A DNA stretch of 11,111 bases. It comes from JACCWM01 sp040393065. GTDB lineage: Bacteria; Myxococcota_A; Bradymonadia; Bradymonadales; Bradymonadaceae. The notes under the pieces are model-generated. The model was not told where the DNA came from, made no database searches, and worked only from the letters and a program-made list of their open reading frames with translations. Both the position numbers and the translations under genes were made by a program. Below are positions 1 through 6,971 of this stretch, piece after piece. The stretch covers positions 1 to 11,111 of the forward strand of contig JBEBUW010000136.1 in NCBI GenBank assembly GCA_040393065.1, read 5' to 3'. Within the stretch, counting starts at the first letter, position 1. Each line of letters opens with the position of its first letter.

Positions 1-118
1 GTTTGGCTGGGGGCTCCGCTTTTGGGGAGGCGGGGGCGCCCGCGTTTGGGGGAGGCTGCTGGCGCAGCCTTTGGGGGAGGCTGCTGGCGCAGCTTTTGGG
101 GGTGGCTGCTGGTGTGGC
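1..118. repeat. Tandem 24-25 bp hairpin repeat, cut by window edge
   Basis: A short direct repeat beginning TTTGGGG recurs near 21, 45, 70 and 95. Three units carry a small stem-loop in the same place. At 30-43 the stem is GCGGG/CCCGC with loop GGCG. At 54-69 it is GGCTGC/GCAGCC with loop TGGC. At 79-94 it is GCTGC/GCAGC with the same loop and a closing G-T pair. A fourth unit at 104-118 has lost the right arm. The first stem differs from the later ones on both sides, so pairing is kept while sequence changes. No convincing gene overlaps it. The array probably continues to the left of the window. Function is unknown; an extragenic palindrome family or a transcript-end structure are both possible. 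Confidence 0.7.
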
Positions 119-167
119 GGGCTGCGTTGATTGGGGTGAAAGGCGGTCCGGCCGGGGATTTTTGTGC

Positions 168-489
168 GTTCAAGTAAATTTTCGGGGGTCTTGAACGCTT
201 GCGGCGTGAAAAAAAGTAAAAATTTGGGGGTCTTGAACGCTTGCGGCGTGAAAAAAAGTAAGAATTTGGGGATCTTGAAGGCGTATGGGGTTGGAAAAAG
301 TAAAATTTGGAAGGCCGCGAACCCCTGGTGTGTGGGAAAAAGTAAAAGTGCGACGGTCTGGACCGCCTCCAAAGTTGGAAAAAGTAAAGATCTGGGGGGC
401 TTGAGCGCGTGCGGGGTGGAAAAAAGTAAAATTTGGGAGGCCGCGAACCCTCAAAATGAGAAAAAAAGTAAAATTTGGGAGGTCGGGCC
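168..489. repeat. 42-bp tandem array, eight direct copies of an A-rich core
   Basis: The core is roughly AAAAAGTAAAATTTGGG. The G of GTAAA (GTAAG in the third copy) falls at 174, 216, 258, 300, 342, 384, 426 and 468, giving a spacing of exactly 42 bp every time. The first copy has a decayed A-tract. Between cores are about 25 bp of related but variable sequence, in two types: one with CTTGAACGCGTGCGG-like text and one with GGCCGCGAACCC-like text. Forty-two is 14 codons, so several frames stay open and show 14-residue periodicity (for example a KKSKNLGVLNACGV unit on the + strand). It is also four turns of B-DNA at 10.5 bp per turn, so every A-tract faces the same side of the helix. I see no ribosome binding site or known domain supporting a protein. 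I read it as a non-coding array or decaying repeat family, with protein coding as the alternative. Confidence 0.85.
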
Positions 490-591
490 TTCGAAAATTT
501 ACTTTTTTTGAGGTTTTTGGAAGGCGTGGTCTTCGAAAATTTACTTTTTTTGAGGCTTTTGGAAGGCGTGGCCTTCGGATTTTTGAAAAAA
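490..591. repeat. Inverted copies of the 42-bp array unit
   Basis: Just after the last direct copy, the same core appears as its reverse complement, AAAATTTACTTTTTTTGAGG, at 492-511 and again at 534-553. The C pairing with the core G lies at 502 and 544, again 42 bp apart. A third, decayed copy (CTTCGGATTTTTGAAAAAAC) begins near 573. Direct and inverted arms therefore keep the same period, with the turning point near 485. The flank between inverted cores (TTTTGGAAGGCGTGG) resembles the flanks of the direct units. The array ends about 36 bp before the stop codon of the minus-strand kinase. Read on the minus strand, the direct cores give runs of T after the kinase gene. I see no good stem immediately before them, so a terminator role is not shown. 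Confidence 0.8.
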
Positions 592-626
592 CGGAGCGGG
601 CGGGCGGTCAGGACCGTTCGGGGCGT

Positions 627-2408
627 TCAGTCGCTGGGCAGAGGGAGGGGAAGGCTGATGAGGGCGCGGGTGCCTTCGTTGCAACCGCTGGTGATGGTGA
701 GGGTTCCGTTGAGTTTTTCGATCAGGTTTTTGGAGATCGCGAGTCCGAGGCCGGTGCCTTCGCCGGGAGGTTTGGTGGTGAAGAAGGGATCGAAGATGTG
801 TTCGAGGAGGTCGGCGGGGATGCCGCAGCCGGTATCGTGGATTTCGATGAAGGCGTGATGTTCGTCGTGGAAGGTACGGATGGTGATCTGGTTTTCGTCC
901 ACGTTGCCCATGGGGATGGACTGGGCAGCGTTGATGAGCAGGTTGAGGACGATCTGGCTGAGCTGGGTGGCGTTGGCGTGGACGGCCGGGATGGTGGAGA
1001 GCTCGGTGATGATGGTCGCGCGGTGGCGGATTTCGTGTCGGGCGATGTTGATGGCGGCGGTGATGACGTCTTTGATGAAGACGAGTTCGAGCGTGGATTC
1101 ACTGTCTCGCGAGAAGCTGTGGACGTCTTGTGATATTTCGATGAGTCGTTGTGTGCCGTCGAGGGAGGAGGTTGTGGCGGCTTCGATTTCGGCAAGTTCG
1201 ATTTGCCATTCGTTCCGGGATTTTTCGGGGATGCTGGCGTTCTGGATTTGTGCGTGCAGGCCCTGGATGGCGTTCTGGATGTAGGAGAGATTGGCCTGCA
1301 GGTAGGAAAGCGGGTTTCGGATTTCGTGGCCGATGCCGGCGGCCAGGATGCCCATGGAGATCATGCGATCCATTTCGACGGCGCGGGCAAGTACGCGTTG
1401 TCGTTCGGTGATGTCGCGGGTGATGCTGACGCAGGCTTTTTCGCCGTTGAAGTGTGCGCGGAAGGTATTGGTTTCGGCCCAGACGATGTCGCCGTTGCGT
1501 TTGAAGAAAGGCAGGCTGTCGCTGTGGCGGGTTTGGACGGTGAGGGGATCTTCCCAGAGGGCGAGTGATCGGGGTTTCTGGCAGATGTGTTCGATGGGCT
1601 TTCCGATGAGGTTTTCTGGTTTTTGCGCATCGAGGAATTGCACCATGGCGGGGTTTGCGAACAGGATTTTCTGGGGGGTGAAGATGATGATGCCATCGGG
1701 CGAGTTGTTGATGAGCATCCGGAAGTTTCTTTCGGATTGCTGGAGGGTTTCGAAGTTCTGCAGGAGGGTCTGGTGCTGCTCGGTGAGCTCGTTGAGGATG
1801 CTCTGGCCGGACCATACGGAGTGGAGGGCACGTTTGAGGCGTGCAGGCAGCGTCAGAGAGGGTGGCATTTGCAGGGTGTAGATTGCCTGGTGCGGATAGA
1901 TCTGGAGGGAAACGACGGAGGGCTGGATGCCGAGCAGGGTGGGGGCGTAGCGAAAGAGAGAGGCGATGATGCGAAAGACGGCCGGTGAGTCGGTGAGGTG
2001 CGCCGGGCTGGAGAGGGTGAACTGGATGGTCTGCGCGTTGATTTCTTTGAAATCGCTGTTTTTGATGGCGGGGTTCATCATGGGGCCAAACCAGCGCAGG
2101 GCGATGTGGTACAGCCATTTCGACGAAGTAAACAGGCCGCCGAACTGCAGCAGTGGGCCGTAGACGGGGGTGGTAAGAAAGACCTGGCCGATTTCCAGGG
2201 AGGCCTCCGGGCCGCCGAGGAGGTCTTCGAGGCGCTGGCAGTAGATGGCGAATTCGTCCCAGGTGACGTAGCCCTGATGTTGGAGCAGATCGGCGTGCGT
2301 GAAGCTGAGGTCTTTTGTCAGATACTCTTCGGAGAGGCCGTGTTGTTCGGCAACCTGAATCAGGACGTCAAAGCTCCGTTTGTTGATGAGCTCGTGCAGT
2401 GAATGCAA
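627..2408 (-). CDS. Soluble PAS-domain sensor histidine kinase
   Basis: A 593-residue cytoplasmic two-component sensor kinase. No membrane segment or signal peptide is visible. Residues 1-200 form an unassigned sensory region. A PAS domain spans about 225-338 (NFRMLINNSPDG to SITRDITERQ). The phosphoacceptor H-box is GHEIRNPLSYL with His361. The ATPase part carries an N-box with Asn489 and Asn493, G1 DTGCGIP (525-531), F-box DPFFTTK (540-546) and G2 GTGLGLAI (551-558), so the enzyme looks intact. It is the last gene of the ThDP/citrate-synthase-like operon, 12 bp after the preceding stop and in the same frame as it. The start is TTG, because that stop allows no earlier ATG and the next Met is about 110 residues in, past part of the sensory region. 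No strong Shine-Dalgarno precedes it. No response regulator lies in the window. The neighbours suggest it senses a metabolite handled by the operon, which is inference. Confidence 0.93.
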   Translation of the reverse strand: MHSLHELINKRSFDVLIQVAEQHGLSEEYLTKDLSFTHADLLQHQGYVTWDEFAIYCQRLEDLLGGPEASLEIGQVFLTTPVYGPLLQFGGLFTSSKWLYHIALRWFGPMMNPAIKNSDFKEINAQTIQFTLSSPAHLTDSPAVFRIIASLFRYAPTLLGIQPSVVSLQIYPHQAIYTLQMPPSLTLPARLKRALHSVWSGQSILNELTEQHQTLLQNFETLQQSERNFRMLINNSPDGIIIFTPQKILFANPAMVQFLDAQKPENLIGKPIEHICQKPRSLALWEDPLTVQTRHSDSLPFFKRNGDIVWAETNTFRAHFNGEKACVSITRDITERQRVLARAVEMDRMISMGILAAGIGHEIRNPLSYLQANLSYIQNAIQGLHAQIQNASIPEKSRNEWQIELAEIEAATTSSLDGTQRLIEISQDVHSFSRDSESTLELVFIKDVITAAINIARHEIRHRATIITELSTIPAVHANATQLSQIVLNLLINAAQSIPMGNVDENQITIRTFHDEHHAFIEIHDTGCGIPADLLEHIFDPFFTTKPPGEGTGLGLAISKNLIEKLNGTLTITSGCNEGTRALISLPLPLPSD

Positions 2409-2420
2409 GGAAATTGCCTG

Positions 2421-3242
2421 TTATGAGAGGACGGGGTGAGTGCGCGATTGGGATTGTTTTCTGGGACTGAGTTTTGGGGAACTGCCGCGGTAGTGGGTTG
2501 TGCCTGCGGGAAGTTTACGCAGGAAATCGGGTTGTTGGCTGGCGCCTTCCAGGGCGTTGGTAAAAAATGTGTTCTGAAGAAAGGAAAGCATGACGATATT
2601 GGCCTGATCGGGTGAAAAATCAAGGTCGAGTAGGATTGCCGAGATCAGGGCGCTGATGTTGGGTTGAAGTTGTTTCAAATGCAGGAGAATCGGTTCCATT
2701 TCCAGGACGAGTCGCCAGAAGTAGCGGTCGGTGTATCCGTGGAGTTGGTACCAGGTTTTGAGTTCACGGTAGCGTTCGTCGAATTTTCGTGCGGGGACGC
2801 CCCATCCAAGCAGGGGCGTTCTGGTTTCGAGGTGTTCGGTCAGGATTCTTTCTATGTGGGCGGCGTCGAGGCTCGCTCCTACAGTATGTTGAATTTGCAG
2901 GAACTGGGAAGCTGTTTTTGCGATTACTGCGGGGCCGAGGTTGACTTCGGGCAAGAAAACTTGTGCGGCGGCGATGGCGGGCAGGTAGCGGCCGTAGGCG
3001 GAGATCAGGCGCGTGACTTTGAGGGGCCAGATTCTGGGGTCGGCGACGGCACAGATCTGGGCGATTTTGTCGAGAATGGTGCAGCTTTGGGGGTCGAGTT
3101 TGCGGCCGCTGAGATAGATCGAGAGCAGGGAGTAGTGGTGTTCGCCGTCGAGATCGGCAAAGACGTTCCAGCCCTGGAGTTTGTGGTCGTGCAGGCCGGC
3201 GCGGGCCACGGAGGTAGGCAGGGTGAGTGTGGGCGTAGTCAT
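2421..3242 (-). CDS. Citrate-synthase/citryl-CoA-lyase-fold protein, second of pair
   Basis: A 273-residue soluble protein. The N-terminal KLQGWNVFADLDGEHHYSLL (21-40) resembles the opening of small citrate-synthase-fold proteins, which have a G-Y-D-I...DLA..SF pattern. The stretch around DPRIWPLKVTRLISAYG (68-84), then PLLGWGVPARKFDER (143-157), NISALISAILLDLDF (195-209) and PDQANIVMLSFLQNTFFTNALE (211-232) follow the usual order of the C-terminal half. The family normally has GFGHPVY and N-V-D-G at the third and fourth of these places. Here the His position appears to be Val149 and the Asp position Ser197, so ordinary citrate synthase or lyase catalysis is doubtful. A basic polar tail ends the protein. 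The start ATG overlaps the upstream stop as ATGA and is preceded by GGAG at good spacing, which implies translational coupling. The family call comes from recalled motifs, not a search. Confidence 0.75.
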   Translation of the reverse strand: MTTPTLTLPTSVARAGLHDHKLQGWNVFADLDGEHHYSLLSIYLSGRKLDPQSCTILDKIAQICAVADPRIWPLKVTRLISAYGRYLPAIAAAQVFLPEVNLGPAVIAKTASQFLQIQHTVGASLDAAHIERILTEHLETRTPLLGWGVPARKFDERYRELKTWYQLHGYTDRYFWRLVLEMEPILLHLKQLQPNISALISAILLDLDFSPDQANIVMLSFLQNTFFTNALEGASQQPDFLRKLPAGTTHYRGSSPKLSPRKQSQSRTHPVLS

Positions 3243-4018
3243 GATTGCTCCGGGGCTTTGTAGATAAATTGAGGGAGATTGGCGGGATAGGATTGGAGTT
3301 GGCCGCGTTCGCCGGCCATGGCTTCGGCGATGGTGGAGGTGAGGCGCGCGGTAAGGAGGGCGGTGAGCAGCTGGGATGGGCTGTGCAGGCCACAGCGTAC
3401 GAAGATGGTCAGAATGGCTGCCCACAGGGTGGGATCCTGGTGGAAGATGGGGTCTTGTCGAAAGGGTCGGGGCAGGGCGTTCTGGAGATGGCGGACCTGG
3501 TTTCGGATGGCGGTGGTTCGGGATGGGTTTTCTGGTTGGAACTGTGCGGCCTGGAATTGCGGGGCGAGTGGAGGAGGGGAAGGCGTTGTGAGCCAGAGCA
3601 GGAGTTCTTTGTGTTCGTCCAAGAGCCAGCGGGCTTGTTCGGCGAGTGCGATGGCGGCGAGTGAGGCGATGCCGGCGGCGTCGGCACTGCAGACGTGTGC
3701 GATGCGTGCGGCGTGGGTGGGGGCTTCTGCGATGGGAACGGGGCTGGCAGCGATCAGGGCGATGGCGAAGGCGATGCCGGTGGCTTCGTCGGGTGGTGTG
3801 CCGCAAAGGGTGAGGAGGATGACTTCGGCAAAGCTGTAGTGGTGGGCGAGGTCTTCGTGGACATCAAAGCCGTGGAGGCGGAGGTGTTCGCCGTCTTCGA
3901 TGATGAATGCGTCCAGTGTTGCGTCGATGCCGGTGCTGTCGAGTGGGCTGATGTCGTTTGGTTTGTTTTGTGAATCTGGTGAGGGGATGGGTCTGGTTTT
4001 TTTGTACGATTGATTCAT
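3239..4018 (-). CDS. Citrate-synthase/citryl-CoA-lyase-fold protein, first of pair
   Basis: A 259-residue soluble protein. After a polar N-terminus (about 1-33), LHGFDVHEDLAHHYSFAEVI (48-67) closely follows the N-terminal signature of the citrate synthase superfamily. SPVPIAEAPTHAARIAHV (92-109) and the Ala-rich helix at 112-130 occupy the place where citryl-CoA-lyase-like members have their H-A-A-R and HGGA segments. The HGGA catalytic His motif is not visible, and the region reads EQARWLLDEHKELL. The end (ILTIFVRCGLHSPSQLLTAL to AEAMAGER) resembles the last helices of the fold, but no G-H-P-V or N-V-D motif is found before it. The start ATG overlaps the ThDP enzyme stop as ATGA, with AAGGAG at 4025-4030 six bases upstream. 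Its stop overlaps the next start the same way. It probably forms a heteromer with its neighbour, which is inference. Confidence 0.75.
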   Translation of the reverse strand: MNQSYKKTRPIPSPDSQNKPNDISPLDSTGIDATLDAFIIEDGEHLRLHGFDVHEDLAHHYSFAEVILLTLCGTPPDEATGIAFAIALIAASPVPIAEAPTHAARIAHVCSADAAGIASLAAIALAEQARWLLDEHKELLLWLTTPSPPPLAPQFQAAQFQPENPSRTTAIRNQVRHLQNALPRPFRQDPIFHQDPTLWAAILTIFVRCGLHSPSQLLTALLTARLTSTIAEAMAGERGQLQSYPANLPQFIYKAPEQS

Positions 4019-5730
4019 GCCGGACTCCTTGCGATGGAGCGTGCGCGGTCGGCGACGGGTGGAGAGATTGTGTGGTCGACGCGGATTTCGATGAGGGAGG
4101 GGGTTTTTCTGGAGAGGGCGGTTTTGACGGCGTTTTGCAGCTGTCCGGGATGTTCGATGATGTAGGCTTCCAGGCCCATGGCGCGGGCGATGCGGCCGAT
4201 GGCGACGGGTTTTTTGTACGAGACGGATTGCATGGGTTGTCCGGGATCGACGATCTGGCTGCCGTACCAGGAGATGCCGTGCATCTGGTTGTTTTCTACG
4301 ATCCAGAGGACGGGGATGTCGTATTCGACGGCCGTGAGGAGTTCCATGCCATTCATCATGAAGCAGGCGTCGCCGATGATTGCGATGACGGGGCGTTCGG
4401 GTGCGGCCAGTGCGGCACCGATGGGGGCTGCGGTGCCGTGGCCCATGGAACCGAAATTCAGGTTGAGTACGAAGTCCTGGTTTTCGCGGATTTCGAGGTC
4501 GTGGAGATTGAAGAGCATGTGTCCGCCGATGTCCGAATAAATTATCGCATCGTCGGGCAACACTTCCGACAGCTCTGCTCGCCAGCGTTGCGGCGTGATT
4601 GGCGAGGAGGATGAGGCGCGAAGTTCCGGCCAGCGGTAGCGGTCGGCGGTTAAGGCGGGTTCGTTTTTCCACAGGGAAGCTGGTGGGGTGGTGATTTGTG
4701 GCGTGAGGCGTTCGAGCAGTGCCTGGAGGATGGCGCGGGCGTCTCCGAGCAGGGCGATGTCGGCGGGGAAAATGCGGCCGATGAGTTCGGGGTCGATGTT
4801 GAGGTGGATGAATTTGTCGTTGGGTAAAAGTGCGGGATTCCATTGAAAGGTGGACATTTCGCTCATCGAAGCGCCGACGGCGAATAAGACATCGACCTGG
4901 TTGCCCAGGAGCGTTTCGCGTGCGCGGTCGTGGCTTCCAAAGCCGACGACGCCCAGGGAGAGCGGGTGGTTTTCGGGGAAGACGCCTTTGGCGGAAGGCG
5001 AGGTGACGACGCGGGCCTGGAGGAGTTCGGCGAGTGCTTTGAGCTGGGGGGCGGCCCGGGAGCGGAGAATTCCGGCGCCGGCCAGAAGGAGGGGATAGCG
5101 GGCGTGCAGGAGGGCGTGGGCGGCCTGTTCGACGGCGTGGGGATCGAAGGTGGAGGATTTTGGGATCTGGTGGAGCGGGTGAAGTTGGTTGGCGGGGACG
5201 AGTGCGTTCCAGAAGTCGACGGGGACGCTCAAGTGGACGGGGCCCTGGCGGCCGGTGAGGGCGAAACGCATGGCGCGGTTGAAGTCGTCGGCGAATCGTT
5301 CGGGGGCGGTGACGGTGGTGGAGAATTTGGTGGTGGCGGCGAACATGGCGTTGACGTCGACGCCGTGGGTGGTGGTTTCCTGGGCGGCGCCTTTGCCGCG
5401 CAAGTAGGAGGGGGCCTGGCCGGTGATGAGGAGTAGAGGGATTCCGTCGGTGAAGGCGACGGCGGCCGCGGTGAGCATGTTGGTCGCGCCGGGGCCGGAG
5501 GTTGCGGCGCAGATCGCGAGGCGGCCGTGGGTGCGTGCGAATCCGTCGGCTGCGAAAACGGCGCCTTGTTCGTGTTTGCTGACGATCAGTTGGAGGGCGG
5601 GGTGTTTGTCGACGGCGCTGAGGAAGGGATGAATCAAGCCGCCAGGTACGCTGAATACATCGTGGATGGATTCGGAGAGCATGAAGGCAATGAGCGTATC
5701 AACAAGACGTGCGGGCGGTAATTTCGTCAT
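4015..5730 (-). CDS. Thiamine-diphosphate-dependent enzyme, acetolactate synthase-like
   Basis: A 571-residue enzyme of the acetolactate synthase / benzoylformate decarboxylase superfamily, which cleaves or condenses 2-oxo acids. The three usual domains are present. The pyrimidine-binding domain (about 1-175) has the activating Glu54 in SKHEQGAVFAADGFAR and the loop SGPGATN (78-84). The central domain (about 190-345) has LLLAGAGILRS. The pyrophosphate-binding domain (about 375-555) has the metal/ThDP motif from GDACF at 453 to NN at 480-481, which is 29 residues as usual. After NN comes QMHGISWYGSQIVDPGQ, unlike the text I expect in biosynthetic acetolactate synthase. No regulatory subunit gene is adjacent, so biosynthetic acetolactate synthase is unlikely and the substrate is unknown. 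The ATG has a good AGGAG at 5739-5743. It is the first gene of the four-gene operon and its stop overlaps the next start. Confidence 0.92.
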   Translation of the reverse strand: MTKLPPARLVDTLIAFMLSESIHDVFSVPGGLIHPFLSAVDKHPALQLIVSKHEQGAVFAADGFARTHGRLAICAATSGPGATNMLTAAAVAFTDGIPLLLITGQAPSYLRGKGAAQETTTHGVDVNAMFAATTKFSTTVTAPERFADDFNRAMRFALTGRQGPVHLSVPVDFWNALVPANQLHPLHQIPKSSTFDPHAVEQAAHALLHARYPLLLAGAGILRSRAAPQLKALAELLQARVVTSPSAKGVFPENHPLSLGVVGFGSHDRARETLLGNQVDVLFAVGASMSEMSTFQWNPALLPNDKFIHLNIDPELIGRIFPADIALLGDARAILQALLERLTPQITTPPASLWKNEPALTADRYRWPELRASSSSPITPQRWRAELSEVLPDDAIIYSDIGGHMLFNLHDLEIRENQDFVLNLNFGSMGHGTAAPIGAALAAPERPVIAIIGDACFMMNGMELLTAVEYDIPVLWIVENNQMHGISWYGSQIVDPGQPMQSVSYKKPVAIGRIARAMGLEAYIIEHPGQLQNAVKTALSRKTPSLIEIRVDHTISPPVADRARSIARSPA

Positions 5731-5855
5731 GATTCTTACTCCTACTGCGAATCGTTACCCAAGCCTGGAAACCCAAAACGTCATGGGGCCCCCCCTGAAT
5801 TTGAATGGCTGATTTACGTCATGTGAAGCTTGAGAGCTTTTCGTAAAGCAAAGTA

Positions 5856-5884
5856 AGTATGAGGAAATTCATTTCGCAGATCAA
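5856..5884 (-). promoter_or_regulatory. Candidate sigma70-type promoter of the ThDP operon
   Basis: On the minus strand TTGATC (5879-5884) and CATACT (5856-5861) are separated by 17 bp. Each matches the consensus at four of six positions. Transcription from here would leave a leader of roughly 120 bases before the ThDP enzyme ATG. The surroundings (about 5810-5920) are clearly more AT-rich than the genes on either side. The gap between the acyltransferase and the operon is 203 bp, long enough for an independent promoter. The call rests on pattern only. Confidence 0.35.
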
Positions 5885-5896
5885 GGAACTGCGAAA
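5872..5896. promoter_or_regulatory. 8-bp inverted repeat overlapping the candidate -35
   Basis: TTTCGCAG and CTGCGAAA form a perfect inverted repeat with a 9-base spacer. The candidate -35 hexamer of the ThDP operon lies mostly in the spacer, a common layout for a repressor or activator operator. Alternatively the dyad could fold in the 3' end of the acyltransferase transcript, since it lies about 40 bases after that stop. However, no T-run follows on the minus strand, so a factor-independent terminator is less likely. Confidence 0.35.
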
Positions 5897-5933
5897 ATTG
5901 AAAAATATGTTGATATCCGCCGGTTTTGAGGCG

Positions 5934-6971
5934 TTAGTTCTGTGCGGTGACCTGGGGTGTGACGGGTTGTGGGTAGATTTCGTGTACGAAGCGGTCGATG
6001 CGTTGCCAGTTTTCGATGAGGAAATCCTGGACGCGGTCTTTGTCGCGCGGGACGTCGGCGGCGCGGAATCGCCAGATTTTGATTTCGAGGTGGACGTGGG
6101 TGAGGGCGCCGGAGATGAGCGAAGCCATGCTGCGGGCAGCTTCGAGGCCGCGGTGGGCGATGAAGACGACGTCGGTTTCGGTGGCGTACTGGAGCAGGCG
6201 GATGGAGCCTTCGCGCAAGGGGGGCAGGGTGTGGCGGAGGCTTTCGGTGATGGCAAAGCGGTCGGCGTCGTCCTGGAATTTTTCGAGCAGGCGCTGGCGT
6301 CTGGAGGCGGAAAAGCGTGTGCCTTCGGGGTACATGACGAGTGCGGCGTTGGGTTCGAGTTCCTGGCTGAGGGCGAGCACTTTTTGGACTTCGAGTTCGG
6401 GATCGGGGGCGCCGCGGACGACGAAGAGGTTGGGGAATCGTTGGCCGACGACATCCAGCGCGGGGTCGTTGAGGAGTTCGGCTTTGATGACGTAGCGGAA
6501 GAATTTGAGTTCGCGCACGATGGCCAGGGGCAGCATCGTGTCGAGGGTGCTGGCGTGTCGTGAGAGGACGATGGCGGGGTCGGTGTTTTCGAGGTTTTCC
6601 AGGCCGTCGATGGAAATATTCATGGAGTAGATGCGCAAGCAGCCCCAGAAGGCGCCGCGTGCCCACCAGCGTTGGAGTTTGCGGCTGATGAGCTGGTAGG
6701 CGGCTTCGTCCAGGAGGCCCAGGCGGCGGCGTAGCCAGTGGGTAAAGGCGATGGTCAGGCCGACAGATTCGAGGACGAAGAAGTAGGTGAAAAAGATCAG
6801 GGTGCGGGTGGTCGAGAGTCTTTTTCGGAAAATCAGGTCGTAGAGCGCGGTAAAGGGTGCGAGCAAAGGCAGGATGGCGGTCAGGAATGTGGCCATGAAA
6901 AACCAGAAGGGGATGGTGAGCGCGCGGCGTTTCAGGCTTCGGTCTTTGGGGATTTCGTGCAGGGTTATCAT
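5934..6971 (-). CDS. Membrane acyltransferase, PlsC/LPLAT family
   Basis: A 345-residue glycerophospholipid acyltransferase-type protein that would transfer an acyl group to a lysophospholipid or similar acceptor at the inner membrane face. The N-terminus has hydrophobic segments at about 18-46 and 57-78, likely membrane anchors. The catalytic H-x4-D motif is SRHASTLD with His139 and Asp144. The FVVRG block with Arg186 matches the second acceptor-binding motif. YPEGTRF (214-220) matches the third motif. The product is longer than minimal PlsC (about 240 residues) because of the anchor region and an extended C-terminus, so it may act on a specialised lipid rather than be the sole phosphatidate-forming enzyme. 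The start ATG at 6971 lacks a clear Shine-Dalgarno. It stands alone, divergent from the S1 gene. Family confidence is high and acceptor is unknown. Confidence 0.92.
   Translation of the reverse strand: MITLHEIPKDRSLKRRALTIPFWFFMATFLTAILPLLAPFTALYDLIFRKRLSTTRTLIFFTYFFVLESVGLTIAFTHWLRRRLGLLDEAAYQLISRKLQRWWARGAFWGCLRIYSMNISIDGLENLENTDPAIVLSRHASTLDTMLPLAIVRELKFFRYVIKAELLNDPALDVVGQRFPNLFVVRGAPDPELEVQKVLALSQELEPNAALVMYPEGTRFSASRRQRLLEKFQDDADRFAITESLRHTLPPLREGSIRLLQYATETDVVFIAHRGLEAARSMASLISGALTHVHLEIKIWRFRAADVPRDKDRVQDFLIENWQRIDRFVHEIYPQPVTPQVTAQN

Noticed and set aside
164..511. Small protein of 14-residue repeats on the + strand, or its minus-strand counterpart
   Set aside because: Several frames on both strands stay open simply because 42 is a multiple of three. 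I see no ribosome binding site, and the reading changes character where the array inverts. Kept only as a rival explanation.
168..591. CRISPR array
   Set aside because: The shared core is only about 12-17 bp, the intervening segments are related to each other, copies appear in both orientations, and no cas gene is near.
586..616. Terminator after the kinase gene
   Set aside because: CGGT-CAGG-ACCG is only a 4-bp stem, and nine bases separate it from the six T residues on the minus strand.
456..1133. 225-residue + strand reading frame opposite the kinase
   Set aside because: It is antisense to the kinase ATPase region, which has full conserved motifs. Its Gly/Asp/Val-rich composition is what the skewed complement gives.
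4015..5730. Biosynthetic acetolactate synthase (ilvB/ilvI)
   Set aside because: No small-subunit gene or other ilv gene is near, and the sequence after the NN of the ThDP motif does not look like the biosynthetic form.
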